Shown: piece after piece, positions 29,877 through 39,463 of the stretch
Position numbering within the stretch: the stretch's first letter is position 1
Layout of the letters: each line of letters starts with the position of its first letter
NCBI GenBank assembly: GCA_003241645.1
Contig: QFOX01000009.1
Coordinates: 9,362-73,361, forward strand
DNA from: Azospirillum brasilense
GTDB lineage: Bacteria; Pseudomonadota; Alphaproteobacteria; Rickettsiales; UBA3002
DNA length: 64,000 nt
Reading direction: 5' to 3'
Position numbers and translations under genes: made by a program
The notes under the pieces: generated by a model
Databases searched by the model: none
The model's input: the letters and a program-made list of their open reading frames with translations, nothing else
Told to the model about the DNA's origin: nothing

Positions 29877-30374
29877 ATGATCGACTCCGCCATGCGCAAC
29901 GTGGTGCGCGAGGCGCTCATCCATGTCGATAAATTCGGGCTGCCCGGCGACCATCATTTCTTCATCTCATTCCAGACGAACTATCCGGGCGTGAGCATCT
30001 CGCCGCAGCTGAAAAGCCGCTACCCGGAAGAGATCACCATCGTGGTACAGCACCAGTTCTGGGACCTGAAGATCACCGATAAGCTGTTCAGCATCATGCT
30101 GAGCTTCAACAATATTCCCGAGAAACTCGTGGTGCCGTTCGACGCGCTGACGGCGTTCGCCGACCCCAGCATCAAGTTCGGCCTGCAGTTCCACGGCAAA
30201 AAGCCGGCCAAATCGTCGAATGACGGTGAAGAAGCCGTCGCCTGCCCCGTGACCGGCAAGAACGGGCACGAAAAACCGCCCATGGCCGCCTTCGAAGAAG
30301 AAGAGCCGACCGACGAGACCGAAGCCGCGAACGACACGAAAGTGATTTCGCTGGAAAGCTTCCGTAAGCGCTAG
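29877..30374 (+). CDS. sspB: SspB, ClpXP adaptor for ssrA-tagged proteins (alpha type)
   Basis: A 165-residue protein. The substrate-binding domain shows GLPGDHHFFISFQTNYPGV, YPEEITIVVQHQFWDL, IPEKLVVPFDAL and FADPSIKFGLQF, all typical of alphaproteobacterial SspB. A flexible acidic linker (about residues 115-150) leads to a C-terminal ISLESFRKR that fits the ClpX-binding motif. It tethers tagged proteins to ClpXP. The residues before ATG 29877 (in frame TIDYPG) look like part of the usual N-terminus, so translation might start upstream at a rare codon; no ATG/GTG/TTG is available there. It lies about 40 bases downstream of the tmRNA gene. Confidence 0.93.
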   Translation: MIDSAMRNVVREALIHVDKFGLPGDHHFFISFQTNYPGVSISPQLKSRYPEEITIVVQHQFWDLKITDKLFSIMLSFNNIPEKLVVPFDALTAFADPSIKFGLQFHGKKPAKSSNDGEEAVACPVTGKNGHEKPPMAAFEEEEPTDETEAANDTKVISLESFRKR

Positions 30375-30377
30375 CCC

Positions 30378-30809
30378 ATGCAATCCCTGATCGCCCTTGC
30401 CCGCACCGCCGCCGAACGCGGCGAAGTGCCCATTGCGGCCGCCATCGTCGCGGGTGATGGCACCGTGCTGGCGCAGGCACATAACCTTGTGGAAACGCAT
30501 CAGGACGCGACGCAACATGCCGAATTGATCGTGCTGCGCGAGGCCATGCGCGTACGCGGTTCCAAATACCTTCAGGACTGCACGCTCATGGTCACGCTGG
30601 AGCCCTGCGCCATGTGCGCGCAGGCAGCCTCGCTGGCGAAGGTGAAGAAGATCATTTTCGGCGCGTATGACCCCAAAGGCGGCGGGGTGGAACATGGCGC
30701 GCGGGTGTTCAGCCAGCCCACGTGCCACCATGCGCCGGAAGTGGTGGGCGGCGTGATGGAAGCCGAATGTGGCCAGCTACTGAGTGATTTTTTTGCGCGC
30801 AAGCGCTAG
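30378..30809 (+). CDS. tadA: tRNA-specific adenosine deaminase
   Basis: A 143-residue cytidine-deaminase-fold enzyme. The zinc site is complete: HAE (about residues 48-50) and PCAMC (about 76-80). It converts A34 to inosine in tRNA-Arg(ACG). The N-terminus is a little shorter than in E. coli but begins within the conserved LARTAAERGEVPI helix. It lies 3 bases after sspB and is probably cotranscribed. Confidence 0.93.
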   Translation: MQSLIALARTAAERGEVPIAAAIVAGDGTVLAQAHNLVETHQDATQHAELIVLREAMRVRGSKYLQDCTLMVTLEPCAMCAQAASLAKVKKIIFGAYDPKGGGVEHGARVFSQPTCHHAPEVVGGVMEAECGQLLSDFFARKR

Positions 30810-30812
30810 CCG

Positions 30813-31283
30813 CTAAATACGGCGGATGCCGCCTTGCTGTTCCTGCTCGGCTACCACGGCGGCCTCCAGCGCATTCTGCAGCACGGCCGGATAGAATTCG
30901 CAGATATAGTTGCGCGTACGCGGCGCGAGTTCTTTGTGCTCCATCAGCGCGTTGCGCAACACGGGCTCGCTCTCGCGGAAACGCTCCTGCAGGTCGCTGA
31001 TGCGCTCGGGCAGTTCCCAGCCGGCATGTTTCTCAAGCCCATAAGCCGCCATGGCACCGGCATGTTCGGTGGTCAGCAGGCGCCGCGTGGCGGTCGCCAT
31101 GGCCTGCTCCAGCAGGTCGTGATGCTGGTTCACTTCCTCGCGCACGGTATCGTGCACGTTCTCGTATTCCAGAATGCCCGAGAGGAACCCCGTGGCCGAG
31201 GCATCGGCCTGCGCCACCAGCGTGTTCAGCAACCGCGCCGTGACCGGCAGGTTGCCGCCGCGCTCGCGTTGGGCAAAACTCAT
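30813..31283 (-). CDS. Unknown helical protein (156 residues), second gene of a pair
   Basis: No family recognised. It is entirely helical by composition, rich in Glu, Ala and His (for instance VREEVNQHHDLLEQAM, ELPERISDLQERFRESEP), with a single Cys and no signal peptide or membrane segment. Its ATG overlaps the stop of the 171-residue gene by four bases (ATGA), so the two are translationally coupled. It ends three bases from the stop of tadA on the other strand. Function unknown. Confidence 0.65.
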   Translation of the reverse strand: MSFAQRERGGNLPVTARLLNTLVAQADASATGFLSGILEYENVHDTVREEVNQHHDLLEQAMATATRRLLTTEHAGAMAAYGLEKHAGWELPERISDLQERFRESEPVLRNALMEHKELAPRTRNYICEFYPAVLQNALEAAVVAEQEQQGGIRRI

Positions 31284-31795
31284 CGCCCCTGCCCCTGTGC
31301 CTGCGGCGGCAGCGTCGCCCCGAAAAGGGCATGCACCGTCTGCGCGATCACGTGCGGGTAGGCGTCGCGCAGCACGCTGTGCGCCTGCCGGCGCGAGGCG
31401 CTCCAGCTGTCGCCCTGCAAGCCTTCGCGGGCCAGCATGGCACCGAACGTGTCCTGCCCGTCGCGCAGGCGGCCGATCAGCTCGACCACATCCTGCGCCG
31501 GGCGGTTCTCGGGCGGGCGACCAGCCGGGTGGCTGGCGCTGCGGGGTTGCGCACGCGCATGCGCGGCCAAATGATCGATGGTCTTGCTGAGCGCCGCATG
31601 GGCGCGGGCATGGGTGCGCTCGGTCACATCGGCGCCCTGACTATCCTTCACCTGCGGCAATTGCTGCTGCAGCACCACATCAAGGTAATCGGCCGCGGCC
31701 ATGCTGCAGTTGCCGAGCACCTGCTCGTTCACCGGCCCATTCTTCGGCACCGATGGTGGCGCGGGCTGCACGCGCGACTGAAAGCTTTGGTCCAT
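31280..31795 (-). CDS. Unknown protein (171 residues), first gene of a pair
   Basis: No family recognised. AGGAG lies 6 bases before ATG 31793-31795. The N-terminal 25 residues are Pro/Gln-rich, the middle is helical ([26 protein letters not shown] has many His and Arg), and the C-terminus ends in a short Pro/Gln/Gly tail, PQAQGQGR. A similar GQGR ending is seen in the unknown protein at 45957-46817. The gene is divergent from ettA with about 80 bases between the starts. Confidence 0.65.
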   Translation of the reverse strand: MDQSFQSRVQPAPPSVPKNGPVNEQVLGNCSMAAADYLDVVLQQQLPQVKDSQGADVTERTHARAHAALSKTIDHLAAHARAQPRSASHPAGRPPENRPAQDVVELIGRLRDGQDTFGAMLAREGLQGDSWSASRRQAHSVLRDAYPHVIAQTVHALFGATLPPQAQGQGR

Positions 31796-31878
31796 GGGTT
31801 GCTCCTGCCTTGTGTTTTTGCAAACCTACCGTTAGTTATACGACCCATCGATTAAGTTTTCATGAAGGTTGGCGCGCC

Positions 31879-33534
<1,656 letters not shown>

Positions 33535-33576
33535 TTTCTTCACTGATCCGTAACCCATTGGCGTTACCATAGGCGC

Positions 33577-34842
33577 ATGATCGCCCCGACACATGCTGCA
33601 CGCCGTTTCTCCGACGACGAACCCGTTGCGTTGGCAAAACACGCGATCGTGCTGCTGGAACAGCATCTGGCGCAGCGCTATGGCGTGTATTGGGAAGGCG
33701 GCGCTGAAGTGGAATTCACGGCCCGCGTGCGCCCCGGGCTTGACCACGCGCGCATGCGCTTTGGCACCCGCGACAGCGCAGCCGTCAAGCAACATGGCAC
33801 CGGGGCATCGGCCAGCAAGCACCCGTTCCACAAAGACGCATGGTTCCCCGACAGCCGTTATGTCACCTACGGTTACCGCGAATATGGCGGGTACGGACCG
33901 CACGCCATGCTGGAAGCCGTGCTCACCCACGAGCCTGCCGGGGCCGATGGCACGCCCCTGCCCCATCACGGCATGCAGCTCGCCCGCAATATCGAGGCAC
34001 TGCGCTACCAGCTGCGCAGCCCGGCACCGGGCTACAAGAACACGCCGGTGCAGGCCCCCAACCCGGTGCAGTACCACCTGACGGAAGCCACCCGCCAGGC
34101 GCAGGCTTTGTGGCACACCCTGCTGCCGACCGCGGGCGCACCCCCGGCCGAGAACCCCCATCGCGCGGGGCGCTGGCAGGCATTCCACCGCACCCGGCTG
34201 GCCGAGGTGGCGTTCGGCACCTTCCTGCCCGAGCACGAAGCGCACGAAGCCATGACGCTTGGCCTGCACATCAACAGCAGCCTGAAAGACATAGAAACCG
34301 GCGAAAGCGTGCACCCCACCCGCGAACACACGGCCAACCTGTTGCACGCCACCCAGCGCATGATGCATGCGGGCGGCTACCTGCTCAACCCCACCGACGA
34401 TAACTGGCAGCGCTGGTCGCACCGCACCGCCGACGCGCCGTTCAGCCGCTACCAAGGTGAGCGCAATGCGCGCGAGGTGAAGGTGGTGGATGGTGCCGGC
34501 GGCTTCTACATGGAAAACAAATTACCCCCGGCCAATTGCAACCCCTACTACGCCCTGATGCTGCAATTCATGGCGTTCGAGGTCGCCTTGCGCGAGCAGC
34601 ATTTCCAGCGCACGGCCGAGGGCTACAGCCTGCAGAGCGCCCCCACGGGGCCGGTCATTCCCGCCGCATCGCCCGCGCAGCAGAAGCAGCAATTCTTCGA
34701 TGGCGCGCTACAGGGGGAACTGAACCGGCTGGAGGATGGCCTCGGCGATCGATTCCTTGCCGCCATTGCCCATATGCCGCCCGGCACCGAGAAGACCGCC
34801 ATGGATAAACGCCACGCCGAAAAAGGCGAGCATCTGCGCTGA
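33577..34842 (+). CDS. Divergent glutamine-synthetase-like protein A (catalytic domain only)
   Basis: A 421-residue protein whose blocks follow, in order, those of the GS catalytic domain: LAKHAIVLLEQ then E44-V-E46-F (GS metal Glu pair), H118-E119, G-L-H231-I-N-S-S-L (GS GMHxHxSL), NPTDDNWQRW (GS NPTxNSYKR, Arg279), ERN (Arg296) and E313-N-K315 then NCNPYYALML (GS ExR...ANPYLA). The N-terminal beta-grasp domain is absent. The Arg after the E-x is Lys and the GQxE glutamate is not seen, so ligase activity is uncertain. There is no Shine-Dalgarno; TACCAT ends 6 bases before the ATG, suggesting a leaderless mRNA. It is paralogous to 35746-36969. An amino-acid or polyamine gamma-glutamyl ligase is possible. 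Confidence 0.75.
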   Translation: MIAPTHAARRFSDDEPVALAKHAIVLLEQHLAQRYGVYWEGGAEVEFTARVRPGLDHARMRFGTRDSAAVKQHGTGASASKHPFHKDAWFPDSRYVTYGYREYGGYGPHAMLEAVLTHEPAGADGTPLPHHGMQLARNIEALRYQLRSPAPGYKNTPVQAPNPVQYHLTEATRQAQALWHTLLPTAGAPPAENPHRAGRWQAFHRTRLAEVAFGTFLPEHEAHEAMTLGLHINSSLKDIETGESVHPTREHTANLLHATQRMMHAGGYLLNPTDDNWQRWSHRTADAPFSRYQGERNAREVKVVDGAGGFYMENKLPPANCNPYYALMLQFMAFEVALREQHFQRTAEGYSLQSAPTGPVIPAASPAQQKQQFFDGALQGELNRLEDGLGDRFLAAIAHMPPGTEKTAMDKRHAEKGEHLR

Positions 34843-34868
34843 ACGGGCGCAGGCCGTGGCATGCCGCC

Positions 34869-35654
34869 TTAGAAGTTCGCGAAAAAGATCATCGTGCAGG
34901 CATTGGCGCTGCTGTTGGTCAACTGGTAGTCGGACCCCGTATCGCTGCTGGACGCGGCCGTGGTGCAGCTGGTAATGCGCCCGCCATGCACTTTGCCGCG
35001 GCCGGGCTTGCCGTCATCCATTTTGGTGTCGAGGTTCCAGGCTTCCTCGGCTTTGAGGATAGGGTTGGTCGTGGGTTCGAGGGTACGCTGCGCGCCAAGG
35101 AAATACACGTTCGCGGGATAGTTCAACCCATCGAAGAACGACCCGCCACTGATCACGATATCGCCGCGGATCAGTGTCCAGCCTGCATTGCTGATTTTTG
35201 AGCGCGGTATGTTGACGCCGATCGTCGACGTATCCGCATCGCCGCCATTCGCCCCGGTATAGGTGCCCTCCACCAGTCCGGCGAGCGCCAGTTGCTGCCA
35301 GTGGCGGAACACCTCGCCTGTCGCCCCGGCGGTGCTGGAGCCCACTTCCATGTTGCCGTCCCCATCGCCATTGCAGGTGCCGGGCGTGGCGGCCGTACCG
35401 CTATCGCCACTGCAAAGCGTGTTGTCCTTGCCCCAGAAGGCGGTGGCATTGGTCATGTCGCCGGGAAGGGCGAAATATTTGTCGCGGAACGTTTGCGTGG
35501 CGGTGACCCAGCGCTGGTATTCGGTGCTGGCGGCCCGCAGTTCGGCCGCGCGGATCAGCGCCTGTCCACCAAGGATGCCCCCCGTAAGCAAGCCAAGAAT
35601 CACGAGAACAATAGAGAGCTCGACAAGCGAGAACGCATGCTGATTTTCCGACAT
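34869..35654 (-). CDS. Prepilin-like protein with type IV cleavage/methylation N-terminus
   Basis: A 261-residue protein. The N-terminus has Ala then FSLVELSIVLVILGLL, with Glu at mature position 5, which is the class III prepilin peptidase site and hydrophobic alpha1 helix. The globular part shares FRDKYFALPGDM, a CNGDGDGN block, GLVEGTYTG, EEAWNLDTKMDDG and a C-terminal Cys pair with the three tandem genes at 39464-41859. It is probably a pilin or pseudopilin exported by a type II secretion or type IV pilus system. It lies in opposite orientation between the two GS-like genes. Confidence 0.85.
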   Translation of the reverse strand: MSENQHAFSLVELSIVLVILGLLTGGILGGQALIRAAELRAASTEYQRWVTATQTFRDKYFALPGDMTNATAFWGKDNTLCSGDSGTAATPGTCNGDGDGNMEVGSSTAGATGEVFRHWQQLALAGLVEGTYTGANGGDADTSTIGVNIPRSKISNAGWTLIRGDIVISGGSFFDGLNYPANVYFLGAQRTLEPTTNPILKAEEAWNLDTKMDDGKPGRGKVHGGRITSCTTAASSSDTGSDYQLTNSSANACTMIFFANF

Positions 35655-35709
35655 GGGTGAAGCATAGCATTATTTCCCCCGGGGGGCATGCATATTTCTG
35701 GAAACAGTC

Positions 35710-35738
35710 ATGAAACCTTAAACATTCTGCTTTACAAT
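35710..35738 (+). promoter_or_regulatory. Candidate promoter giving a leaderless GS-like B transcript
   Basis: ATGAAA (35710-35715) and TACAAT (35733-35738) are 17 bases apart. The -10 ends 7 bases before the ATG at 35746, so transcription would start at or next to the start codon. No Shine-Dalgarno is present. Confidence 0.45.
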
Positions 35739-35745
35739 CAGCAGC

Positions 35746-36969
35746 ATGACGGAACACACGGACAAGCTTTCCTCCCGCGCTTCCCTACGCGACGACCCGC
35801 CCGTGGCGCTGGCGAAGCGCGCCATCAAGCTGCTGGAAGCGAAGATCCGGCAGGAATTCGACCTAGAATTGCCGCTTGGCGTGGAGCTGGAATTCGGCGT
35901 GCTCTCCAACCAGCGCCAGCATAAGGCCTCGCCCGCCGAACAGTATGGCGTGCCGGATGCGCTGGGCAAGATCAGCAACCACACCGCCTCGGCCTACCGC
36001 CACCCCAAGAACCGCGATGCGTGGTTCCCCGAGAGCCGCCGCGTGGCGTACAGCTACCGCGAAGAAAGCAACGACGACCGCTGGGACATGATGGAAGTGG
36101 TGCTGACGCATGAGCCCCGCGGGCAGGACGGCACGCGCCTGCCGATCGATGCGCTGGCCACCGCCCGCGCCGTGGAAGCGCTGCGCCACCAGCTGCACCA
36201 GCCCTCCAGCGGTTACATGCCGCGCAAGCATGGCGCTGGTATCCCTACGGCGCAGCTGGGCGTACGCTACTGGCAGCAGCAACGCCGCGACACCATCGAT
36301 ATGCTCGTCACCGAGGCCGTGGTGCCCGGCACCTTCAACAGCCATGGCATGCACCTGAACATGAGCCTGGTGGATGCCTCCACGCAGGAGAACGTCATGC
36401 TGCGCTCAGGCCTGAGCGCGGAGACGGTCACCAACATGCTGCGCCAGGGCATCGGGGCGGTGCAGATGGAAAATTTATGGCTGGTCTGCCCGCATCGCCG
36501 TTCCATGGAGCGGCAATCCATGCGCATGGGCCCGATCAGCGACGTGATGGGCCGGGTGAAGAACAAGCGCGGCCAGAAAGATTATGTGGAAAATTCGCTG
36601 CCGGGGGCCGACTGCAACCCCTATTACGCCATCATGCTGCAACTGGCGGGCACCTATCTGGCGCTGAAAGAGGCGCAGTTCGGCTATGATTACACGACGC
36701 AGCAGCATGTGCTGGGCAACCCCGATTACGCGCAGGACCTCAAGGCACCGCAGCCCGGCGAGAAGCAGGTGAATGCGCTGACACTGAACGATTTGCAGGC
36801 AAATTTCCGTGCGGGGTCGCACCTGCGTGACGCGCTGGATGCCTGCGAGCCCGGGCTGGGCGATGCGTTCCATCACGCCATCGAGCAGACCCCACCGGGC
36901 TACGAGAAAAGCGGCATGGACAAACTTCAGAAAACGCGGCGCACACTAGCGCCGCAGCGCGATCGTTAG
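35746..36969 (+). CDS. Divergent glutamine-synthetase-like protein B (catalytic domain only)
   Basis: A 407-residue paralogue of the protein at 33577-34842. GS catalytic blocks in order: LAKRAIKLLEAK, then G-V-E47-L-E49-F, H122-E123-PRGQDG (GS HHE...GQNE, with the second Glu lost), S-H-G-M-H203-L-N-M-S-L (GS GSGMHxHxSL), SGLSAE, and E282-N-S284-LPGADCNPYYAIML (GS ExR...GADANPYLA, Arg replaced by Ser). The C-terminal GLGDAFHHAI echoes the GS tail. The beta-grasp domain is missing. The LPGAD block is closest to gamma-glutamyl-polyamine or GlnA-like ligases. Retained metal ligands suggest nucleotide binding, but the missing Arg and Glu argue against ordinary GS activity. The stop overlaps mlaC. 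Confidence 0.75.
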   Translation: MTEHTDKLSSRASLRDDPPVALAKRAIKLLEAKIRQEFDLELPLGVELEFGVLSNQRQHKASPAEQYGVPDALGKISNHTASAYRHPKNRDAWFPESRRVAYSYREESNDDRWDMMEVVLTHEPRGQDGTRLPIDALATARAVEALRHQLHQPSSGYMPRKHGAGIPTAQLGVRYWQQQRRDTIDMLVTEAVVPGTFNSHGMHLNMSLVDASTQENVMLRSGLSAETVTNMLRQGIGAVQMENLWLVCPHRRSMERQSMRMGPISDVMGRVKNKRGQKDYVENSLPGADCNPYYAIMLQLAGTYLALKEAQFGYDYTTQQHVLGNPDYAQDLKAPQPGEKQVNALTLNDLQANFRAGSHLRDALDACEPGLGDAFHHAIEQTPPGYEKSGMDKLQKTRRTLAPQRDR

Positions 36970-37553
36970 GCCTTGCGGGCCGCCTGCTTCTGCAGGGCGC
37001 CGATCAGGTAATCCAGCCCTTTGGAACTGACGATGGAGTTGAACTCCGAACGCTGGGTCGCGCGCAGCGAAACACCTTCCACGGCAATGTCCACCACCTT
37101 GTAGCTCTTGGCGTCCTCGCGCAGCGTGTAATCCACGTAGATCGGCGCGCTACCGGCATCGATGATCTCCATGGTCACCTGATAGGTGCCATCGTCGCCG
37201 CGGGCGTTCTTCAGGTTGTATTTCTGGCCGCTATATTTGGTCAGGCGGCCCGCATAGTTCTTGATCACGAACGGCTGGTAGGCGGCAAGGTAATCGTTCT
37301 GCTGCTGCTCGGTGGCGGTGCGCCAGTGGCGGCCCAGCACGTATTTGCCTACGTACGGAATATCCACCGCGCCGGAGAAAACATCTTCCAGCTTGCTGAG
37401 CTTGCTGGCCTTGCTTTCATCGGTCTTGATGATGGAGAGCACGTCGCCCGCCACCCCGTCGATGAATTTCTGCGCATCGGCCGGGCTGCCCGCAAGCGCC
37501 GGCTGTGCAGCAACGCTGCAGGCCAGCACGAGCGATAGGAAAAAACGCTTCAT
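36966..37553 (-). CDS. mlaC: Periplasmic phospholipid-binding protein MlaC
   Basis: A 195-residue protein with a signal peptide (residues 1-21, cleavage after ALA) and the Ttg2D/MlaC fold, recognisable by FIDGVAGDVLSII, GKYVLGRHWRTATEQQQ and the closing LDYLIGALQKQAA. It carries phospholipids between the outer-membrane MlaA and the inner-membrane MlaFEDB complex. It lies 11 bases downstream of mlaA. Its stop overlaps the stop of GS-like B by four bases. Confidence 0.93.
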   Translation of the reverse strand: MKRFFLSLVLACSVAAQPALAGSPADAQKFIDGVAGDVLSIIKTDESKASKLSKLEDVFSGAVDIPYVGKYVLGRHWRTATEQQQNDYLAAYQPFVIKNYAGRLTKYSGQKYNLKNARGDDGTYQVTMEIIDAGSAPIYVDYTLREDAKSYKVVDIAVEGVSLRATQRSEFNSIVSSKGLDYLIGALQKQAARKA

Positions 37554-37564
37554 GCTTCTCCCGC

Positions 37565-38299
37565 TTACTTCGCTTCGTATTCGGCGGGGGTCGCGTTGCT
37601 CTTATCGAAATCGTTGTGGCGATTTGCGATCTGGGCATCACGGCGCTGGCTGTAGATGCTGCGGAAGGTCACGTACGAATCCAGCGAGGTTTCGTAGATG
37701 TCGTCGATCGGATCGATCAGGCGCTCACGCTCGACCAGTGCCTGGCCCGCCGCCATGTAGATGCGGTCATCCTGCTCGAGGTAGTAGCTGAACGGATCGG
37801 TGAACCAGTCCACCACCATGCCAACCGCGTCGCGGCCATTGCTCGGCCCGATCAGCGGCAGCACAACGTACGGACCCGAACCCACGCCCCAGACCGCGAG
37901 GGTCTGGCCGAAATCTTCGCGGCGCTCTTTCAGGCCAGCGGTGGTGGCCACATCGTTCAGACCCGCGATACCCACGGTGCTGTTCAGCGCAAAGCGCCAG
38001 AAGCTGGTCAGGCCCTGCTCCATGTCGCCCTGCAGGAAGGCGTTGAGCATGTTCACCGGCTCACGCAGGTTGTCCGAGAAGTTGCCGATGCGCTCACGCA
38101 CGGGGTCCGGCGTGATGTAGCGGTAACCCTTGGCCACCGGGGCGAAGGCATACTGGTCAACCACTTCGTTGAAGGATTGCACCCCACGGTTCATGCCCTC
38201 GAGCGGATCTTCGTCCGGGTTCGAGGCGCAGGCGGTGAGGGAAAGCGCGCTGAGCAGCAGCGCCGCGAGGATCGTGTGTTTCTTAGCCGAAGAGGTCAT
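37565..38299 (-). CDS. mlaA: Outer-membrane lipoprotein MlaA (VacJ)
   Basis: A 244-residue lipoprotein. ATG 38297-38299 gives a signal peptide ending in the lipobox LTAC (Cys near residue 24). Family motifs include DPLEGMNRGVQSFN, NLREPVNMLNAFLQGD, TTAGLKERREDFGQTLAVWG and GPYVVLPLIGPSNGRD. MlaA sits in the outer membrane and removes mislocalised phospholipid from the outer leaflet. It forms an operon with mlaC. The 232-base gap to metF holds promoters of both genes but no other feature that I can support. Confidence 0.95.
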   Translation of the reverse strand: MTSSAKKHTILAALLLSALSLTACASNPDEDPLEGMNRGVQSFNEVVDQYAFAPVAKGYRYITPDPVRERIGNFSDNLREPVNMLNAFLQGDMEQGLTSFWRFALNSTVGIAGLNDVATTAGLKERREDFGQTLAVWGVGSGPYVVLPLIGPSNGRDAVGMVVDWFTDPFSYYLEQDDRIYMAAGQALVERERLIDPIDDIYETSLDSYVTFRSIYSQRRDAQIANRHNDFDKSNATPAEYEAK

Positions 38300-38531
38300 A
38301 ATGGTCCCGTGGTTCAATGCACTGTTATGTAACGCGCATGATGGCGCGCTCAAGCTTCTTTTTAGCGCGTTTGTGTAAACAATTCGTTGCCACATATGCA
38401 AGCCCCCTGTGAAGAAGGTTGACAGGCCGTCATTTTTTCCCTTTGTTTTCCACGATTTTAGCCATTTCCGGGGTTTGTCGAGTGCCAGCGCTTTCTTTGC
38501 ATTTGTTGCAGTTATGTCACAGGGGTTGCCG

Positions 38532-39458
38532 ATGAGCATCGCGGCCCACCAGCGCGCCTTGCTTTCCGCCGCCCAGATGGGGCAGCTGCAGGCCCTGCGT
38601 GAGCTCTATGGCGCGGCTGCGCCGCATGTGTCGTTCGAATTCTTCCCCCCCAAAACGCCCGAGGCCGAGGAAAAGCTCTGGGGCGTGATCGGCACGCTGG
38701 CGCCGCTGAAGCCGCGCTTTGTTTCCGTGACCTACGGCGCGGGTGGCTCCACGCGCGAGCGCACGCACAGCACGGTGGCCCGCATTCGCCGTGAAACCGA
38801 ACTGACGCCGGCCGCCCACCTCACCTGCGTCAACGCCACGCGCGAGCAGATCCGCGAAGTGGCCCAAAGCTATTGGGATGCAGGCGTCAAACACATCGTC
38901 GCGCTGCGCGGCGACATGCCCGATGGCGGCGGCTACGTGCCCACGCGGGGCGGTTATGAATACGCCGACAGCCTCGTCGCCGGGCTGAAAGACGTGGCGG
39001 ATTTTGATATTTCGGTGGCCGCTTACCCCGAAATGCACCCCCACGCGCTCAGCGCACAGGCTGACATCGACCACCTGAAACGCAAGTTCGATGCCGGGGC
39101 GAACCGCGCCATCACCCAGTTCTTCTTTGATGTGGACGTGTATCTGCGCTTCATGGACCGCGTGCGCGCCGCCGGCATCGAGGCGGAGATCGTGCCCGGC
39201 ATCCTCCCCGTCACGAACGTGGCGCAGCTCAAGCGCTTTGCGGCCTTCAGCGGCACCAGCGTGCCGGCATGGCTGGGCACGCTGTTCGAAGGGCTGGACG
39301 AAAAGCCCGAGCTGCGCAACCTTGTGGCCGCCATGGTCACGGCCGAACAATGCCGCATGCTCATGCTCAACGGCATCGACCATTTCCATTTCTACACACT
39401 GAATCGCGCCGAATTGACGCAGGCAATTTGCCATGTGCTCGGTGTTCGTGTAAGCTAA
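38532..39458 (+). CDS. metF: 5,10-methylenetetrahydrofolate reductase
   Basis: A 308-residue TIM-barrel flavoprotein. ATG 38532 is preceded by AGGGG at 7 bases. Motifs: HVSFEFFPPKTPE, VTYGAGGSTRERT, HLTCVNATREQI, ALRGDMP, and ITQFFFD. It makes 5-methyl-tetrahydrofolate for methionine synthesis. TTGACA occurs near 38420 but the matching -10 is weak. It is followed after 5 bases by the first tandem prepilin-like gene. Confidence 0.96.
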   Translation: MSIAAHQRALLSAAQMGQLQALRELYGAAAPHVSFEFFPPKTPEAEEKLWGVIGTLAPLKPRFVSVTYGAGGSTRERTHSTVARIRRETELTPAAHLTCVNATREQIREVAQSYWDAGVKHIVALRGDMPDGGGYVPTRGGYEYADSLVAGLKDVADFDISVAAYPEMHPHALSAQADIDHLKRKFDAGANRAITQFFFDVDVYLRFMDRVRAAGIEAEIVPGILPVTNVAQLKRFAAFSGTSVPAWLGTLFEGLDEKPELRNLVAAMVTAEQCRMLMLNGIDHFHFYTLNRAELTQAICHVLGVRVS

Positions 39459-39463
39459 AGCGC

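Noticed and set aside
38300..38531. Possible SAM riboswitch upstream of metF
   Set aside because: No SAM-I or SAM-II consensus blocks or pseudoknot arrangement could be found by eye; only a weak TTGACA is seen.
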